Origin: Paractinoplanes bogorensis
Lineage (GTDB): Bacteria; Actinomycetota; Actinomycetes; Mycobacteriales; Micromonosporaceae
NCBI RefSeq assembly: GCF_018829635.1
Contig: NZ_JAHKKG010000009.1
Coordinates: forward strand, 1 to 64,000
Direction: 5' to 3'
Length of the DNA: 64,000 bases
In this document: positions 33,087-43,500 of the stretch, one piece after another
Layout of the letters: each line of letters opens with the position of its first letter
Position numbering within the stretch: position 1 is the first letter of the stretch
Notes under the pieces: model-generated
Databases searched by the model: none
Told to the model about the DNA's origin: nothing
What the model saw: the letters and a program-made list of their open reading frames with translations, nothing else
Made by a program: the position numbers and the translations under genes

Positions 33087-33978
33087 CCGCGTTGGTCGGC
33101 GTCCCGCCGGTGACCCCGCCCGCGATGGCCAGCAGCGTGCCGTCACTCTCGGTCGCCGCGGCCAGGCTGCACCGACCGACGGGCAGTAACGCGGGGAGCA
33201 GACGCCAGCGGTTCGTGGCCGGGTCGAACACCTCGGTCGTACGGCGGAACTGCTTCAACTCGCCCGCCACGAACTCGCATCCACCGACCACGGCGATCCG
33301 GCCGCGACTGATCAACGTAGCTCCAGGAACCGCGCGGGACTGGTTCATCGCCGCCACCGTCGTCCACCTGTCGCGGCGCGGATCGTAACGCTCGACCGCC
33401 GTGGTCTCACCGCCGATCGCGTACAGGTAGTCACCGGCCGCCACCAGGCGGAGCCGGTCGCGTGCGGCCGAGAGCGGTGCGATCGACGACCAGCGGTGTC
33501 GGCGCGGGTCGTAGGCGATGGCCGTGGCTGTGACGGCCTCACCGTCGGCCGTGGCGATGTCACCGCCCACCACGTAGAGCACTCCGCGCAACGTCGCGGC
33601 ACCCGCCTGGGCCCGCCCGACCGGGAGCGCCGGCCCGTTCGACCATTTGTTGGTACGCGGGTTGTAACGCTCCACGACGTCGACCGGCGGGTCGGCCTCG
33701 CCGTAACCGCCGGTCACCCACACCTCGCCACCGAGCGTGGCCGCGGCGGCGTTGGCGCGCGCCGTCGGCATCGGGGCCACGACCCGCCAGTTCCCTGAGC
33801 TGCTCCGGACTTCGGTCGACGCCACCAGCCCGTCCAGGCCGAAGCCACCGGCCTCGACGAGGATCCCGTCCACGGTCGCGGCCACACCACCGATCCGGGC
33901 GTCGTGCAACGGCGGGCGATCCACCCAGGTGGCCGGGGCGGGAACGACGAGCAGGGCAGCGATCATCAACGTACGCAT
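33064..33978 (-). CDS. Secreted Kelch-repeat beta-propeller protein
   Basis: A 304-residue protein with a short signal peptide (MRTLMIAALLVVPAPA) and about six Kelch blades, recognised by repeated Gly-Gly doublets and spaced aromatic residues (EVWVTGGYGE, VLYVVGGDIA, YLYAIGGETT, IAVVGGCEF, YNPRTNKWSNGPALP, YDPRRDRWTTV). Kelch propellers outside the cell usually mediate protein or carbohydrate binding; some are galactose-oxidase-like but this one lacks a copper centre. It is monocistronic and convergent with the kinase. Confidence 0.85.
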   Translation of the reverse strand: MRTLMIAALLVVPAPATWVDRPPLHDARIGGVAATVDGILVEAGGFGLDGLVASTEVRSSSGNWRVVAPMPTARANAAAATLGGEVWVTGGYGEADPPVDVVERYNPRTNKWSNGPALPVGRAQAGAATLRGVLYVVGGDIATADGEAVTATAIAYDPRRHRWSSIAPLSAARDRLRLVAAGDYLYAIGGETTAVERYDPRRDRWTTVAAMNQSRAVPGATLISRGRIAVVGGCEFVAGELKQFRRTTEVFDPATNRWRLLPALLPVGRCSLAAATESDGTLLAIAGGVTGGTPTNAVTALNGI

Positions 33979-34115
33979 GAGAGCCTCCTCCCCTGGCTTA
34001 TCGCCGCCGTTTCAAGAGCACAAGGGCACGTTCAGCCGGAAACCGCGACACCCTGTTCAATCACCCGTGACCTGCGGGTTGCCAGCCCGTCACCGCGTAC
34101 CGGAAGGTCGGACCC

Positions 34116-34505
34116 ATGGATCTCACCGGCCGAGCACTCCTCGCCCTGAACGCCTTGGCGGGCCTCGTGGCGTTCGCCGGCGGCGTCGCGACCATGGCCA
34201 CCGCCCCCGACGATCAGCTCGTCGTCGAGGCTTGGCGCACCTTCGGCTTCCTCGTTTTCACCGGTTTGTGGGCGATGCTCGCCGTCAGCCCACGCGGCTA
34301 CCGCGGCGTGTGGGAGCTCGTCCTCTTCCACAAGATCGCCCTGACCGTCGTCGCGCTGACCGTCTCCGACCATGAGACGGCCATGATCGACGGGCTACTG
34401 ACTTTGACCACCCTTATTGCGTACGGGTTGTGCCGCGGCTGGCTGTCGTGGCGTCAGCGAGTTGGAGAGCGTACGGATGAGCAGGTCCAGAACGTCGTGG
34501 CGTGA
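34116..34505 (+). CDS. Small integral membrane protein, unknown function
   Basis: A 129-residue protein with three to four predicted helices (LLALNALAGLVAFAGGVATM; FGFLVFTGLWAMLAV; IALTVVALTV; LLTLTTLIAYGL), short loops and a charged C-terminal tail. GGAAGG sits before ATG 34116. I do not recognise a family. The last 111 bp overlap the 3' end of the convergent TetR gene, one of the longest overlaps in the window; both frames show normal codon bias outside the overlap. Confidence 0.6.
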   Translation: MDLTGRALLALNALAGLVAFAGGVATMATAPDDQLVVEAWRTFGFLVFTGLWAMLAVSPRGYRGVWELVLFHKIALTVVALTVSDHETAMIDGLLTLTTLIAYGLCRGWLSWRQRVGERTDEQVQNVVA

Positions 34506-34991
34506 CGAGTCGGGGCGTTCGCCCAGGTAGGACCACGCCGCGTACATCTGCGACCACAACACGCTGAGGATCCACTCGGACGGCAGACCGCCGTCGATCG
34601 AGCCGTCCCGGTGACCGCGTTCGATCACGTCGCCGAGCAGCCGTTCGTCCTGGGACTCCCAGCATTCACCGCCCTGCTCGCTGAAGATCAGGGACAGCAG
34701 CGGGCCGAGGTCGAAGTACTCCCGGCAGAGCCGCATCAGCGCCTCGCCCCCGGTGCCGCGGTCGAGTTCGGCCAGCCGCGCCGCCCGCACCAGACGTTGA
34801 CCACCCTCGATCGCCACGGCCGCCAGCAGATCGGCCCGTTCGGCGAAGTATCGGTGCAGCGTCGTCCGTCCGACCTGCGCCGCGGCCGCGATGTCGCCGA
34901 GCGAGCACCCCGGGTTCTCGGCGAGCAGGTCGATCGCGGCGTCGAGGATCGCCTGCCGCGTGCGGTTCTTGGTGCCGGAGGTCACGGCCAT
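34395..34991 (-). CDS. TetR-family regulator
   Basis: A 198-residue regulator with an N-terminal TetR helix-turn-helix (residues ~30-52, AAAAQVGRTTLHRYFAERADLL) and a helical effector domain. ATG 34991 gives the usual short N-terminal arm MAVTSGTKNRTRQAILDAA. It is divergent from the ABC exporter at 35047, and two adjacent palindromes (35008-35036) sit between them. It most likely represses that exporter. The ligand is unknown. Confidence 0.88.
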   Translation of the reverse strand: MAVTSGTKNRTRQAILDAAIDLLAENPGCSLGDIAAAAQVGRTTLHRYFAERADLLAAVAIEGGQRLVRAARLAELDRGTGGEALMRLCREYFDLGPLLSLIFSEQGGECWESQDERLLGDVIERGHRDGSIDGGLPSEWILSVLWSQMYAAWSYLGERPDSSRHDVLDLLIRTLSNSLTPRQPAAAQPVRNKGGQSQ

Positions 34992-35007
34992 ACTGTACGG
35001 GAATTGT

Positions 35008-35036
35008 CATTGCCTGCAATGGAACAGTTGTGTTCC
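35008..35036. promoter_or_regulatory. Two fused palindromes, TetR operator candidate
   Basis: CATTGC-CT-GCAATG (35008-35021) and GGAACA-GTTG-TGTTCC (35021-35036) are both perfect inverted repeats and share base 35021. They lie between divergent tetR and the ABC exporter, 10 bp before the exporter start, ideal for repressor binding. Confidence 0.65.
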
Positions 35037-35046
35037 ACTACGAATC

Positions 35047-36756
35047 ATGCAGATTCTGCTGCGTCTCCTCCGCCCGCACTGGAAGGTCCTGCTCCTCGGA
35101 CTGGTCCTGGGCTTGATCTCCAACGCCGCCAACCTCGCCGCTCCGCTCGCCACCAAGCGCATCATCGACACGCTCGGCACCGGCGACGCCCTGGCCGGCC
35201 CGATCACGCTGCTGCTGGTGCTGGTCGTGATCGGCGCGGTCATCGGCCTCTGGCAGTGGATTCTGATGGGCACGCTGGCCGAGCAGGTCGTCCTCGACGC
35301 CCGGCTGTCGGTGATCCAGCGCTACTTCCGGGCCCGGCTCGCCGAGCTGACCGGCCGCCCGACCGGCGAGCTGGTCACCCGTGTCACCGCCGACCCCGGC
35401 CTGCTGCATCAGGCCTCGTCGAGCATCGTCGGCCTGGTCAACGCGTCGCTCGCCTTCATCGCGACGCTGGTGCTGATGGGCACGCTCGACCTGGTCCTGC
35501 TGTTGTGCACGCTCGCCGCGGTCGTCATCGTGGGCGCGGTCATGGCCGTCCTGCTGCCCACGATCAGCAAAGCGCAGAAGGCCGCTCAGGATGCGGTGGG
35601 CGATCTCGGAGGCGAGCTCGAGGGAACGCTTCGGGCGATGCGTACGGTAAAAGCCAGTCGCGCCGAGGAACGCCAGGGCGGCCGCATCGAGGCCGACGCC
35701 CGCCGGGCCGCCGCCTTCAACATCCGCGCCGCCCGCCGCGCCGCCTGGGTCTGGACCACCTCGTGGAGCGGGGTATCCCTGGCCATCATCGCCGTCCTGG
35801 GCGTCGGCGCGTGGCGGGCCGACGCCGGATTGCTCGAGGTCAGCAGCCTGATCGCCTTCCTCCTGTACGCCTTCCAGCTGATGGGCCCGATCGGGGAACT
35901 CACCCAGAACGTCACCGCCCTCCAGTCCGGCATCGCCGCGGCCCGGCGGATCAGCGAGGTCTACGCGATGACCTCCGAAACCTCCACACCCACGCCCGGC
36001 TCTCCGTTGGAAGGCGCCCCTGTCCTGGCAGTCCGCGAAGTGACCCTCCGCTACTCCTCGGAAGGCCCGGCCGCACTCGACAACGTGACCCTGACGATCC
36101 CGTCCCGCGGCCACACCGCCGTCGTCGGCCCGTCCGGAGCAGGCAAGACGTCCCTGTTCTCGCTGCTGTTGCGCTTCCTCGACCCCGACACGGGCGAGAT
36201 CCTCCTACACGGCCGCCCCTACCGTTCGCTGACGCACAGCGAGATCAGGGCCGAGCTCGCGTACGTGGAACAGGAGGCCCCGGTAGTCCCCGGCACCATC
36301 CGCGAGAACATCCTGTTCAGCCACCCGTCCGCGTCGTCCGAGGAGCTTTCCGCCGTCATCGGGCGAGTCCACCTCTCCGACAAGATCGCGTCACTGCCCC
36401 TGGGCGTCGACACCCCGATCTCCGGAGCCGAGCTGTCCGGTGGCGAACGTCAGCGAATCGCCCTGGCGCGAGCGCTGGTCCGCACGCCGGCCGTCCTGCT
36501 CCTGGACGAGGCAACAGCCCAGATGGACGCCCTGACAGAGGCCGCAGTCCAGGATTCCGTACGCGATAGAGCCGCCACAGGCGCAGTGGTCACCATCGCG
36601 CACCGCTTGTCCACAGTGATAGAGGCCGACCGCATCATCGTCCTCGACCGAGGCCGCGTCCGAGCCATCGGAACCCACGAGTCCCTCTTGCAGTCCGACG
36701 ACCTCTACCGAGGCCTGGTCGAGGCCTTGCGCATCGCCGTCCCGGTCGCACCCTGA
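35047..36756 (+). CDS. ABC exporter half-transporter (permease-ATPase fusion)
   Basis: A 569-residue type IV ABC exporter (MsbA/LmrA-like). An N-terminal six-helix membrane domain (~1-300) is followed by an ATPase (~330-569) with Walker A GPSGAGKTS, signature LSGGERQR, Walker B AVLLLDEATAQMD and switch IAHRLSTV. ATG 35047 (MQILLRLLRPHW) follows the operator palindromes. It works as a homodimer, probably exporting drugs or lipids, under control of the divergent TetR protein. All motifs are intact. Confidence 0.92.
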   Translation: MQILLRLLRPHWKVLLLGLVLGLISNAANLAAPLATKRIIDTLGTGDALAGPITLLLVLVVIGAVIGLWQWILMGTLAEQVVLDARLSVIQRYFRARLAELTGRPTGELVTRVTADPGLLHQASSSIVGLVNASLAFIATLVLMGTLDLVLLLCTLAAVVIVGAVMAVLLPTISKAQKAAQDAVGDLGGELEGTLRAMRTVKASRAEERQGGRIEADARRAAAFNIRAARRAAWVWTTSWSGVSLAIIAVLGVGAWRADAGLLEVSSLIAFLLYAFQLMGPIGELTQNVTALQSGIAAARRISEVYAMTSETSTPTPGSPLEGAPVLAVREVTLRYSSEGPAALDNVTLTIPSRGHTAVVGPSGAGKTSLFSLLLRFLDPDTGEILLHGRPYRSLTHSEIRAELAYVEQEAPVVPGTIRENILFSHPSASSEELSAVIGRVHLSDKIASLPLGVDTPISGAELSGGERQRIALARALVRTPAVLLLDEATAQMDALTEAAVQDSVRDRAATGAVVTIAHRLSTVIEADRIIVLDRGRVRAIGTHESLLQSDDLYRGLVEALRIAVPVAP

Positions 36757-36826
36757 TCCGGGGTCGTGGGAGCGTGCCCACCTGCGATACCTTCACCGCG
36801 GAGGCCGGACGGCCTGAAGGAGGCCC

Positions 36827-39583
36827 ATGGCGCCCGGTGGCCGGCTCGTCGTCGAGGCGCTTGTCGGCGGGCTGCGGCAACGAGCGTGGACGCTCCTGAC
36901 GCTGAGCGCGTTCCTGGTGCTGGCAGCGGCCGGCGCGGCCGGCCCGATGTTTGCCGAGGCCTCCGACAACGCCGCCTTCCAGGCTCGCCGCGATCAGATT
37001 CCGGCCACCGCCCGCCAGAACGACGCGGCCGTGGTGCGCCTGTCGGCCAACGTCGGCCCCAGCGTCCAGGACCAGCAACGTGTCATCGACGACCTACGCC
37101 AGGTCGACGGTCTGACCGAGCCCGACCTGACCGGCGGCTCGGTCGGCGCCGAACTGGCCAAGCCCAGGTTCTGGGGCTCCACGGCCGCCTTCAAAGACAA
37201 GAAGGAACGCGGCCGCCTGTTCGCCGTCGGTGAGCCGGCCCAGCAACTGGTGGCCGTCGGTAATCCCACCGGCAACGACGGTGTGTGGATACCCGAGCCG
37301 ATGGCCACCGAACTCGGCGTCCGCCCCGGCGACCAGATCACCGTCGCCGTCGTGGTCGGCAACCGCGGCACACCCAGGAAAGCGACGGCCAACGTCGACG
37401 GCGTCTACCGCGTCGACCACGGCGGACGCCTCCCCGCCGACCCGGCCGGCCGCACGAAATGGGCGCTGCGCACCGGCGATACGCCCGGCGACACCGAATA
37501 TCACACGCTCCCGGCCTACCTCCTGATCGGCGACGTCGCCACGATCGAGCGTCTCGCCGCGACCGTGGATGATCAGATCTTGTGGGCGGTCGAGGCCGCT
37601 CTCCGACCGGGCACGACGCTGAGCGAGTCACGCCGTACGGCCGACGGTGTCGACAAACTACGGCGCTATTACGCGTCCTCACTCGCGGTCGACGGCGACG
37701 ATCCGCTGGCCCTCGACTTCGCCAGCGGCATCGGCCGGATCGTCGCGACGGCCCAGGCCACGACCGAGACCGTACGGCAGCGAACCCGCCCCGTGGAATG
37801 GGCCGCGATCGCTGTCGGGCTCGCATCGGTGCTGGCCGTAGCCCTGTTGTCGGCGCGGCGCCGCGAGCAGGAACTGCGCCACACCGCGGCCGTCGGCATG
37901 TCCCCGGTCACGGTCGGCGGGCTGTGGCTGCTCGAAAATCTGCTACCCGCCGTGGTCGGCGCCGGCCTCGGCTGGCTCGTCGCGTGGCAGCTCGTCGCGC
38001 GGCTCGGTCCGCCCGGCGCGATCGTCGAGTCACTCGGCCCGGCCGCCGTGACCGCGGTGAGCGCGGCCGGCACCGGCGTGATCATCGTGGCGCTCGTCGG
38101 GGCGGCCGCGGCGGCTCGGCGCGTACGGCCGGCGCCTCCCGCCACACCCGGGAGAGCTGTCCCGTACGGGCTGATTCTGATCATTGTGGCCCTGGTCGCC
38201 GCGGCCGGGCTGTCGACCGCCGAGGGTGCCCGCGGGGTGGATCTGCTCGTGCCGTTGCTGGTGCTCGTGGCGGTCGGCGTCGTCGCGGGCCGGCTGCCCG
38301 GGCTGCTCAGCGGCGGCGGCCGGATGCCGTCGTCACCCGCCCGGGCCGTCGTGTGGCTGGCTCGCCGACGGCTCGGCTCGGGCGGCACCGAGCGCCGCCT
38401 GGCCGTACTCGTGGTGACCGCCGGGCTCGGCATGTTGCTCTTCGCATTGTCGGCTCTTCACTCCACGGAGGTGTCGTCCGACGACCGGATCGCGGTGGCC
38501 GCGGGCGCCGAGGGCGTGGCCACCGTCCCCGGTTCGTGGGCCTTCGACGATCAGGCACCGTCGGCGCCGCCCGAAGATCCGTCCAAGCCGCGGCCGGAGG
38601 GGCCGGTTCCCGGCGTACGGGTGCCGCCTCTGCCTGGGGGAAACACGATGGTGTGGCGGGCCGACGTGCGGACGCCGCTGGACGATGCGCAGAAGGATCT
38701 GCTGGTCATCGATCCGGCGCGGTTCCGTGAGGTGGCGTTGTGGGGCAGTGGTCCCGATCTCGCCGCCGCGCGTGCCGCCGTGTCCACTTTGGCCGAGCGC
38801 CCGACCGAGGCGGACGGCACCCCGCGCGCGATCGTCGTCGCCGACCCGTCCGCCGACGACGTACCGATCGTCCGCGTGACCGTAGGTTACGGCGCCGAGA
38901 ACCTCTCGGTAGCGGAACGTGTCAACGCTTTCCCCGGCATGCGAGGGCGTTCCGCGTACGTCGTCGCCGCCGACCCGATGCTCGGCCGCCTCGGCGTCGA
39001 CGACCCCCGGCTACGCCCCCGCACCGAACTGGGCACGAACATGCTGTTCATCCAGACGTTCCTGTGGAGCGCGGGCGGCGAACCCGGTGTCCTGGCCGTC
39101 ACCGACCCGCGCGGCGTCCAACTCGAGCGCATCAACACCGCCGCCGCCCTGCGCGAGGACGCCGCCTACATCGCCACGAGCCGGGCCCGCGGCTATCAAC
39201 TGGCCATCGCCGGTTACCTGGCGTTGCTGGCCGTCCTGACCCTGTGTATCTATGCGCAACGCACCGCCGTCGTGCGCCGCCCTACCGACCTGATGCTGGC
39301 CCGGATCGGCCTGGGCCGGGCCCGGGTCCGCCGCGCCCGCACACTCGAGTTCGTCCTGCTGGCCGGCACCGCGTTCGCGTTCGCCGTAGCCGGGGTGGCC
39401 GCGCTGATCCCGCTCGCCGGCCGCCTGCTCGACGACCAGCCCGGCCTGCTGCCCCGGCTGGCTTTCGAACTGTCCCCCACCGGCATCGGGATCACCGCCG
39501 GGGCTGCGCTCGTGGCCACCGTCCTGGCAGTGTTGGCAACCGAGAGAACCGGCGTCGAGGAGGCGGCCTATCGTGACAACTGA
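36827..39583 (+). CDS. Large FtsX-family ABC permease
   Basis: A 918-residue permease. The first helix is at ~17-40 (WTLLTLSAFLVLAAAGAAGPMFAE), followed by a large extracellular domain (~45-325), a block of helices at ~325-520 (AVALLSARRREQELRHTAAVGM is the coupling helix), a second extracellular domain (~545-800) and three C-terminal helices (~815-910). It overlaps the ATPase start by 11 bp. The two-module layout matches the actinobacterial DevC/FtsX type that exports lipids or antibiotics. GGAGG sits seven bases before ATG 36827. Confidence 0.85.
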   Translation: MAPGGRLVVEALVGGLRQRAWTLLTLSAFLVLAAAGAAGPMFAEASDNAAFQARRDQIPATARQNDAAVVRLSANVGPSVQDQQRVIDDLRQVDGLTEPDLTGGSVGAELAKPRFWGSTAAFKDKKERGRLFAVGEPAQQLVAVGNPTGNDGVWIPEPMATELGVRPGDQITVAVVVGNRGTPRKATANVDGVYRVDHGGRLPADPAGRTKWALRTGDTPGDTEYHTLPAYLLIGDVATIERLAATVDDQILWAVEAALRPGTTLSESRRTADGVDKLRRYYASSLAVDGDDPLALDFASGIGRIVATAQATTETVRQRTRPVEWAAIAVGLASVLAVALLSARRREQELRHTAAVGMSPVTVGGLWLLENLLPAVVGAGLGWLVAWQLVARLGPPGAIVESLGPAAVTAVSAAGTGVIIVALVGAAAAARRVRPAPPATPGRAVPYGLILIIVALVAAAGLSTAEGARGVDLLVPLLVLVAVGVVAGRLPGLLSGGGRMPSSPARAVVWLARRRLGSGGTERRLAVLVVTAGLGMLLFALSALHSTEVSSDDRIAVAAGAEGVATVPGSWAFDDQAPSAPPEDPSKPRPEGPVPGVRVPPLPGGNTMVWRADVRTPLDDAQKDLLVIDPARFREVALWGSGPDLAAARAAVSTLAERPTEADGTPRAIVVADPSADDVPIVRVTVGYGAENLSVAERVNAFPGMRGRSAYVVAADPMLGRLGVDDPRLRPRTELGTNMLFIQTFLWSAGGEPGVLAVTDPRGVQLERINTAAALREDAAYIATSRARGYQLAIAGYLALLAVLTLCIYAQRTAVVRRPTDLMLARIGLGRARVRRARTLEFVLLAGTAFAFAVAGVAALIPLAGRLLDDQPGLLPRLAFELSPTGIGITAGAALVATVLAVLATERTGVEEAAYRDN

Positions 39584-40382
39584 CCTGCTCACCGGCCGTG
39601 AGTTGCTTCAGCTGTACGCCGCCCGCACCGGCCCGACCCAGGCCCTGCGCGGCGTCGACGTCTCGGTCGTGTCCGGCCGGATCAGCGCGATCACCGGCCC
39701 GTCCGGCAGCGGCAAGTCGACATTGCTGGCCGTGCTGGCCTTACGCGAACGCCCCGCCGGCGGCGAACTGCGCCACCGGGGCCGCCTGGTGTCGTCGCTG
39801 TCCCGCCGCGAGCTGCAACGCCTGCGCCGCCGCGACATCGGCTGGGTCGCGCAACGCCCCACGCACAGCCTGTTCCCCCAGCTGGACGCGCGCGCCCAGC
39901 TCACGCAGATGGCCCAATTGCGCCGCGTACGCGTCGACGCCGACGCCGCCCTTGCCGAGGTCGCCCTGACGTCCCGCGCCACATCCCGCCCCGCCACCAT
40001 GTCCGGCGGCGAGCAGCAGCGCCTGGCCGTGGCCGCCGCCGGCGTAGGCCCACCCGCCCTCTTGATCGCCGACGAGCCGACCGCCGAGCTGGACGACGAG
40101 TCAGCCGCCCTGGTGCTGCGCCTGCTGCGGGCCCGGGCCGACGCCGGCAGCGCCGTGGTCCTGGCCACCCACGACGCCCGCGCAATAGCCGCCGCCGACA
40201 CGGTGCTGCGCCTGCGACACGGCGTCCTGTCCGGCGAACACGCCGCCGGCCAGGACCGCACAGTCAGCATCGACGGCCTGGGCCGCCTGCAACTCCCCGA
40301 GGAGGCTCTGCCCCTGTTCCCCACCGGCCGAGCCGTAGTAACCGTCGTCAACAACCACGTCGAACTGCATCCGCCTGCTTAA
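39573..40382 (+). CDS. ABC ATPase partner of the large FtsX permease
   Basis: A 269-residue LolD-type ATPase: Walker A GPSGSGKST, Q-loop WVAQRPTHSLFPQL, signature MSGGEQQR, Walker B LLIADEPTAELD, switch VVLATHD. A C-terminal extension of about 50 residues (HAAGQDRTVSIDGLGRLQLPEE...) reads like a small beta domain, seen in some exporter ATPases. GTG 39573 overlaps the permease stop. Together they form one exporter; no regulator is adjacent. Confidence 0.9.
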   Translation: MTTDLLTGRELLQLYAARTGPTQALRGVDVSVVSGRISAITGPSGSGKSTLLAVLALRERPAGGELRHRGRLVSSLSRRELQRLRRRDIGWVAQRPTHSLFPQLDARAQLTQMAQLRRVRVDADAALAEVALTSRATSRPATMSGGEQQRLAVAAAGVGPPALLIADEPTAELDDESAALVLRLLRARADAGSAVVLATHDARAIAAADTVLRLRHGVLSGEHAAGQDRTVSIDGLGRLQLPEEALPLFPTGRAVVTVVNNHVELHPPA

Positions 40383-40550
40383 GTACAGCGGGCCGGCGAC
40401 GACACGCCGACGTTCGTCCAGTTCTAAGCACCGGCATGAAGGAGCGTGTCGCGGCGCGGCGGCGGTTACGTTTTGTGACCCTGGAATTGCTCAAGATTTC
40501 GGCAGGGTGGCCGAAGAAGAGCAGACCCGGCCACAAGGAGAACTGCCGCA

Positions 40551-43500
40551 GTGACCTCGACCTCATTGCCCGAGGACGTGACGTTCGGTTACTTCCCCGA
40601 CTATGAGCAGTACGCCGTCGCGCTTGGCCGGGGCCGTTTCGCTCGTGCCCTCGTACTGGAAACCGCAGTCAGGACGCTCGCCGACCACGTGACGGAATGC
40701 CGGGTGCTCTGGAATCCGGAGGTCGAACTTCCCGAGGGCGTCTACTGGTTCCAGGGCGTCGACGACGGACCCTTGATCTTGCAGGTCGGGGCGGGCGCGC
40801 TGCCGGGCGGCGCGATGGTGGAGTCGCCGTACGGGCTCGACGAGGACCATCCTCTGCTGGCCGCCTGGGGCTGGGCCGAGGAACTGTGGCCCGAGGCCGA
40901 ACGTGTGCCCGCCGCTCTCTTCGCCGTCGACGAGGCCGCGCTCACCCAGGCCGGCGGGACAGACGTGGTGGTCCGCGACCGCAAGTTTCTCCGCGGACAC
41001 TGGTCGTACACCGTGATGGTCGACGGCAAACAGCAGGACATCGTCGAGTCGCGCCTGCGCCCGCGTCCGGACATCGGGGGGCCGGCCGCGTGGGTCACCC
41101 GTGAGCCGACACCTGCGGGCCGATTCGGTGCCACCCTCACGCGGGCCAAGCTGCTGGGCAAGTTTGCCAACACGCTCTTCTCGTTCCGCGCCACCCGGAC
41201 CACGTTCCGGCCCTACCAGTTCAAGCCGGTGCTTAAGCTGCTGCAGACCGGCAAGGCCCGGCTGCTCATCGCCGACGAGGTCGGTCTAGGCAAGACCATC
41301 GAGGCCGGCCTGATCTGGACCGAGCTCGAATCCCGCAGCGAGGCCGACCGGCTGCTGATCGTGTGTCCCTCGAGCCTGCTCGGCAAGTGGAAGCAGGAGA
41401 TGCGGGACCGCTTCGAGCTCGACCTCACCGAGCTCGACGGTGCCGGACTCAAGACGTTCCTCGAGCGGCACCAACAGAATCGGCTACCGCCACGGCAGGC
41501 GTACATCTGCGGTCTGGAACGCCTGCGCACCTGGGACGGGCTGGAGGACCTGCGGGCCGTACCGCCGGAATTCGACCTGGTGATCGTCGACGAGGCGCAC
41601 TCGATGCGTAACCAAGACACCAAGAGCTACGCGCTCGGCACCGAGTTGTCGGACTGGGCGGCCAGCCTGGTCTTCCTCACCGCGACGCCGATCAACCTGC
41701 ACGAACAGGATCTGGTCAACCTGCTCGAGCTGCTGGTCCCCGAGGACTACGGCAGCGCCCAGGACCTGCAGATCCGGCTCGAACCCAACCGGATCATCAA
41801 CGCCGTCTCGGCCCGCCTGGTCGACAAAGAGGTCCGCGGCCCTGAACTGGTCGCCGAGCTCGACAAGCTCCGGACGACGTCGCTAGGCCACTCGATCATG
41901 CGGCGACCCGACTACCGCCTGCTCACCAACCTGCTGGCTCAGGACCGGCTGACGCCGAGCGACATCGTCGACGCGAAGCGCTACCTGGCCGGGCTGAACA
42001 CGCTCTCCGCCGTCATCACCCGGACGAAGAAGGTCGAGGTCGACGACCGCAAGGCCAAGCGGAGTGAGCAACGCCAGGAAATCGAGTGGACCGAGGCGGA
42101 GTCCGAGTTCTACAAGCAGTATCGCCAGTGGTGCACGGCCCGGGCCAAGGCGATGAACAGCAACCTGTACTTCGCGATGCAGATGCCGTTGCGCCTGGCG
42201 AGTGCGTGCCTCCCCATGGCCCGCCAGGCCGTCCTCGACCCGGAGACTTTCCACGCCGACTCGGACGCCGTGTCTCGCCTCCCGCCGCACGCCGAACTCA
42301 TCGCGGCCGCCCAGCACCTCCCGGAAGATGTCGACACCAAGTTCGACGCCCTTCACATGCTGGTGCTGCTGCCGCTGAAGATGCAGGACCGGCAGGCGCT
42401 GCTCTTCACCCACTCCCGCCCGACGCTGTCCTATCTCGCCGACCGGCTGAGCAAGCATTTCCGGCTTGCCGTCATGCACGGCGGTGTCAGCCGGGACGCG
42501 CGCCGCCAGATCATGGCCGACTTCCGGGCCGGCGCTTACGACTTCGTCCTGGCCAACCGGGTCGCCAGCGAAGGTCTGGACTTCGAGTTCTGTTCCGCGG
42601 TCATCAACTACGACCTGCCGTGGAACCCGATGGAGATCGAGCAGCGCATCGGCCGCATCGACCGGATCGGCCAAGTGGAGGAGACGATCCAGGTCGTCAA
42701 CTTCGTCAACGACGAGACCATCGACGAACGCATTCTCGTCCGGCTCCTCGACCGCATCGACATCTTCGAGTCGTCCATCGGTGCGCTGGAGCCGATCATC
42801 TCGGCGCAGGCGCCCGCGGTCCTGCAAGCCGGCTTCGACTTCACGCTCACCGAGCAGGAGCGGGAGCAGAAGGTGCACGAGGCGTTGCTCGCCATCGAAG
42901 AGCAGCGCGCCGGCCTGCGGGACGTCTCCGATGCTTCGGCCGCGCTGATGGCCAGCAACGACGTCGACGTTGCCGGCCTCGAGGACGACCTGATGCGGAC
43001 CGGCCGCTACATCGGTCAGCGTGAGCTCGCACTGCTGCTCGACGACTGGGCCCGCACCGACGGCGCACCCGGCGTGAAGATCGCGCCGGACGGCCTCACA
43101 CTGGAGCTTCGCGGCAATGCCGCCATGGCCACCCGGGTGAACGAGCTCGCGAAGCGCTCGGCGGGCGAAACGCAGTCGATCGCCGCGAACCTCCGCCACG
43201 AAATGCCGATCTCGCTGGTTCTGGATCAGGAGCACGCCCGTACGCATGTCGGCACGTTGCTCGCAGCGACGAGCCCGCTCGCCATGGCGGCCGCGGCCGT
43301 TCCCGATCATCGGCAGGCGCGCTTCGCTTCGCTCCGCATCACCGCCGATCCTTCGACCACCGCACCCGGCACCTACGTGGTCGTCCTGGCCAAGGCGATG
43401 ACCGCATCCCGGCGTGGTGACGAGATCTGGGGCTCGGCCGTCACCGTGGCCGGCCGCGACGCCGGCACCGGTCCGGCCGACGCGCTGCTGGCCGCCCTGG

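Noticed and set aside
36757..36826. Possible terminator between the ABC exporter and the FtsX operon
   Set aside because: No inverted repeat of useful length is present in the 70-bp gap.
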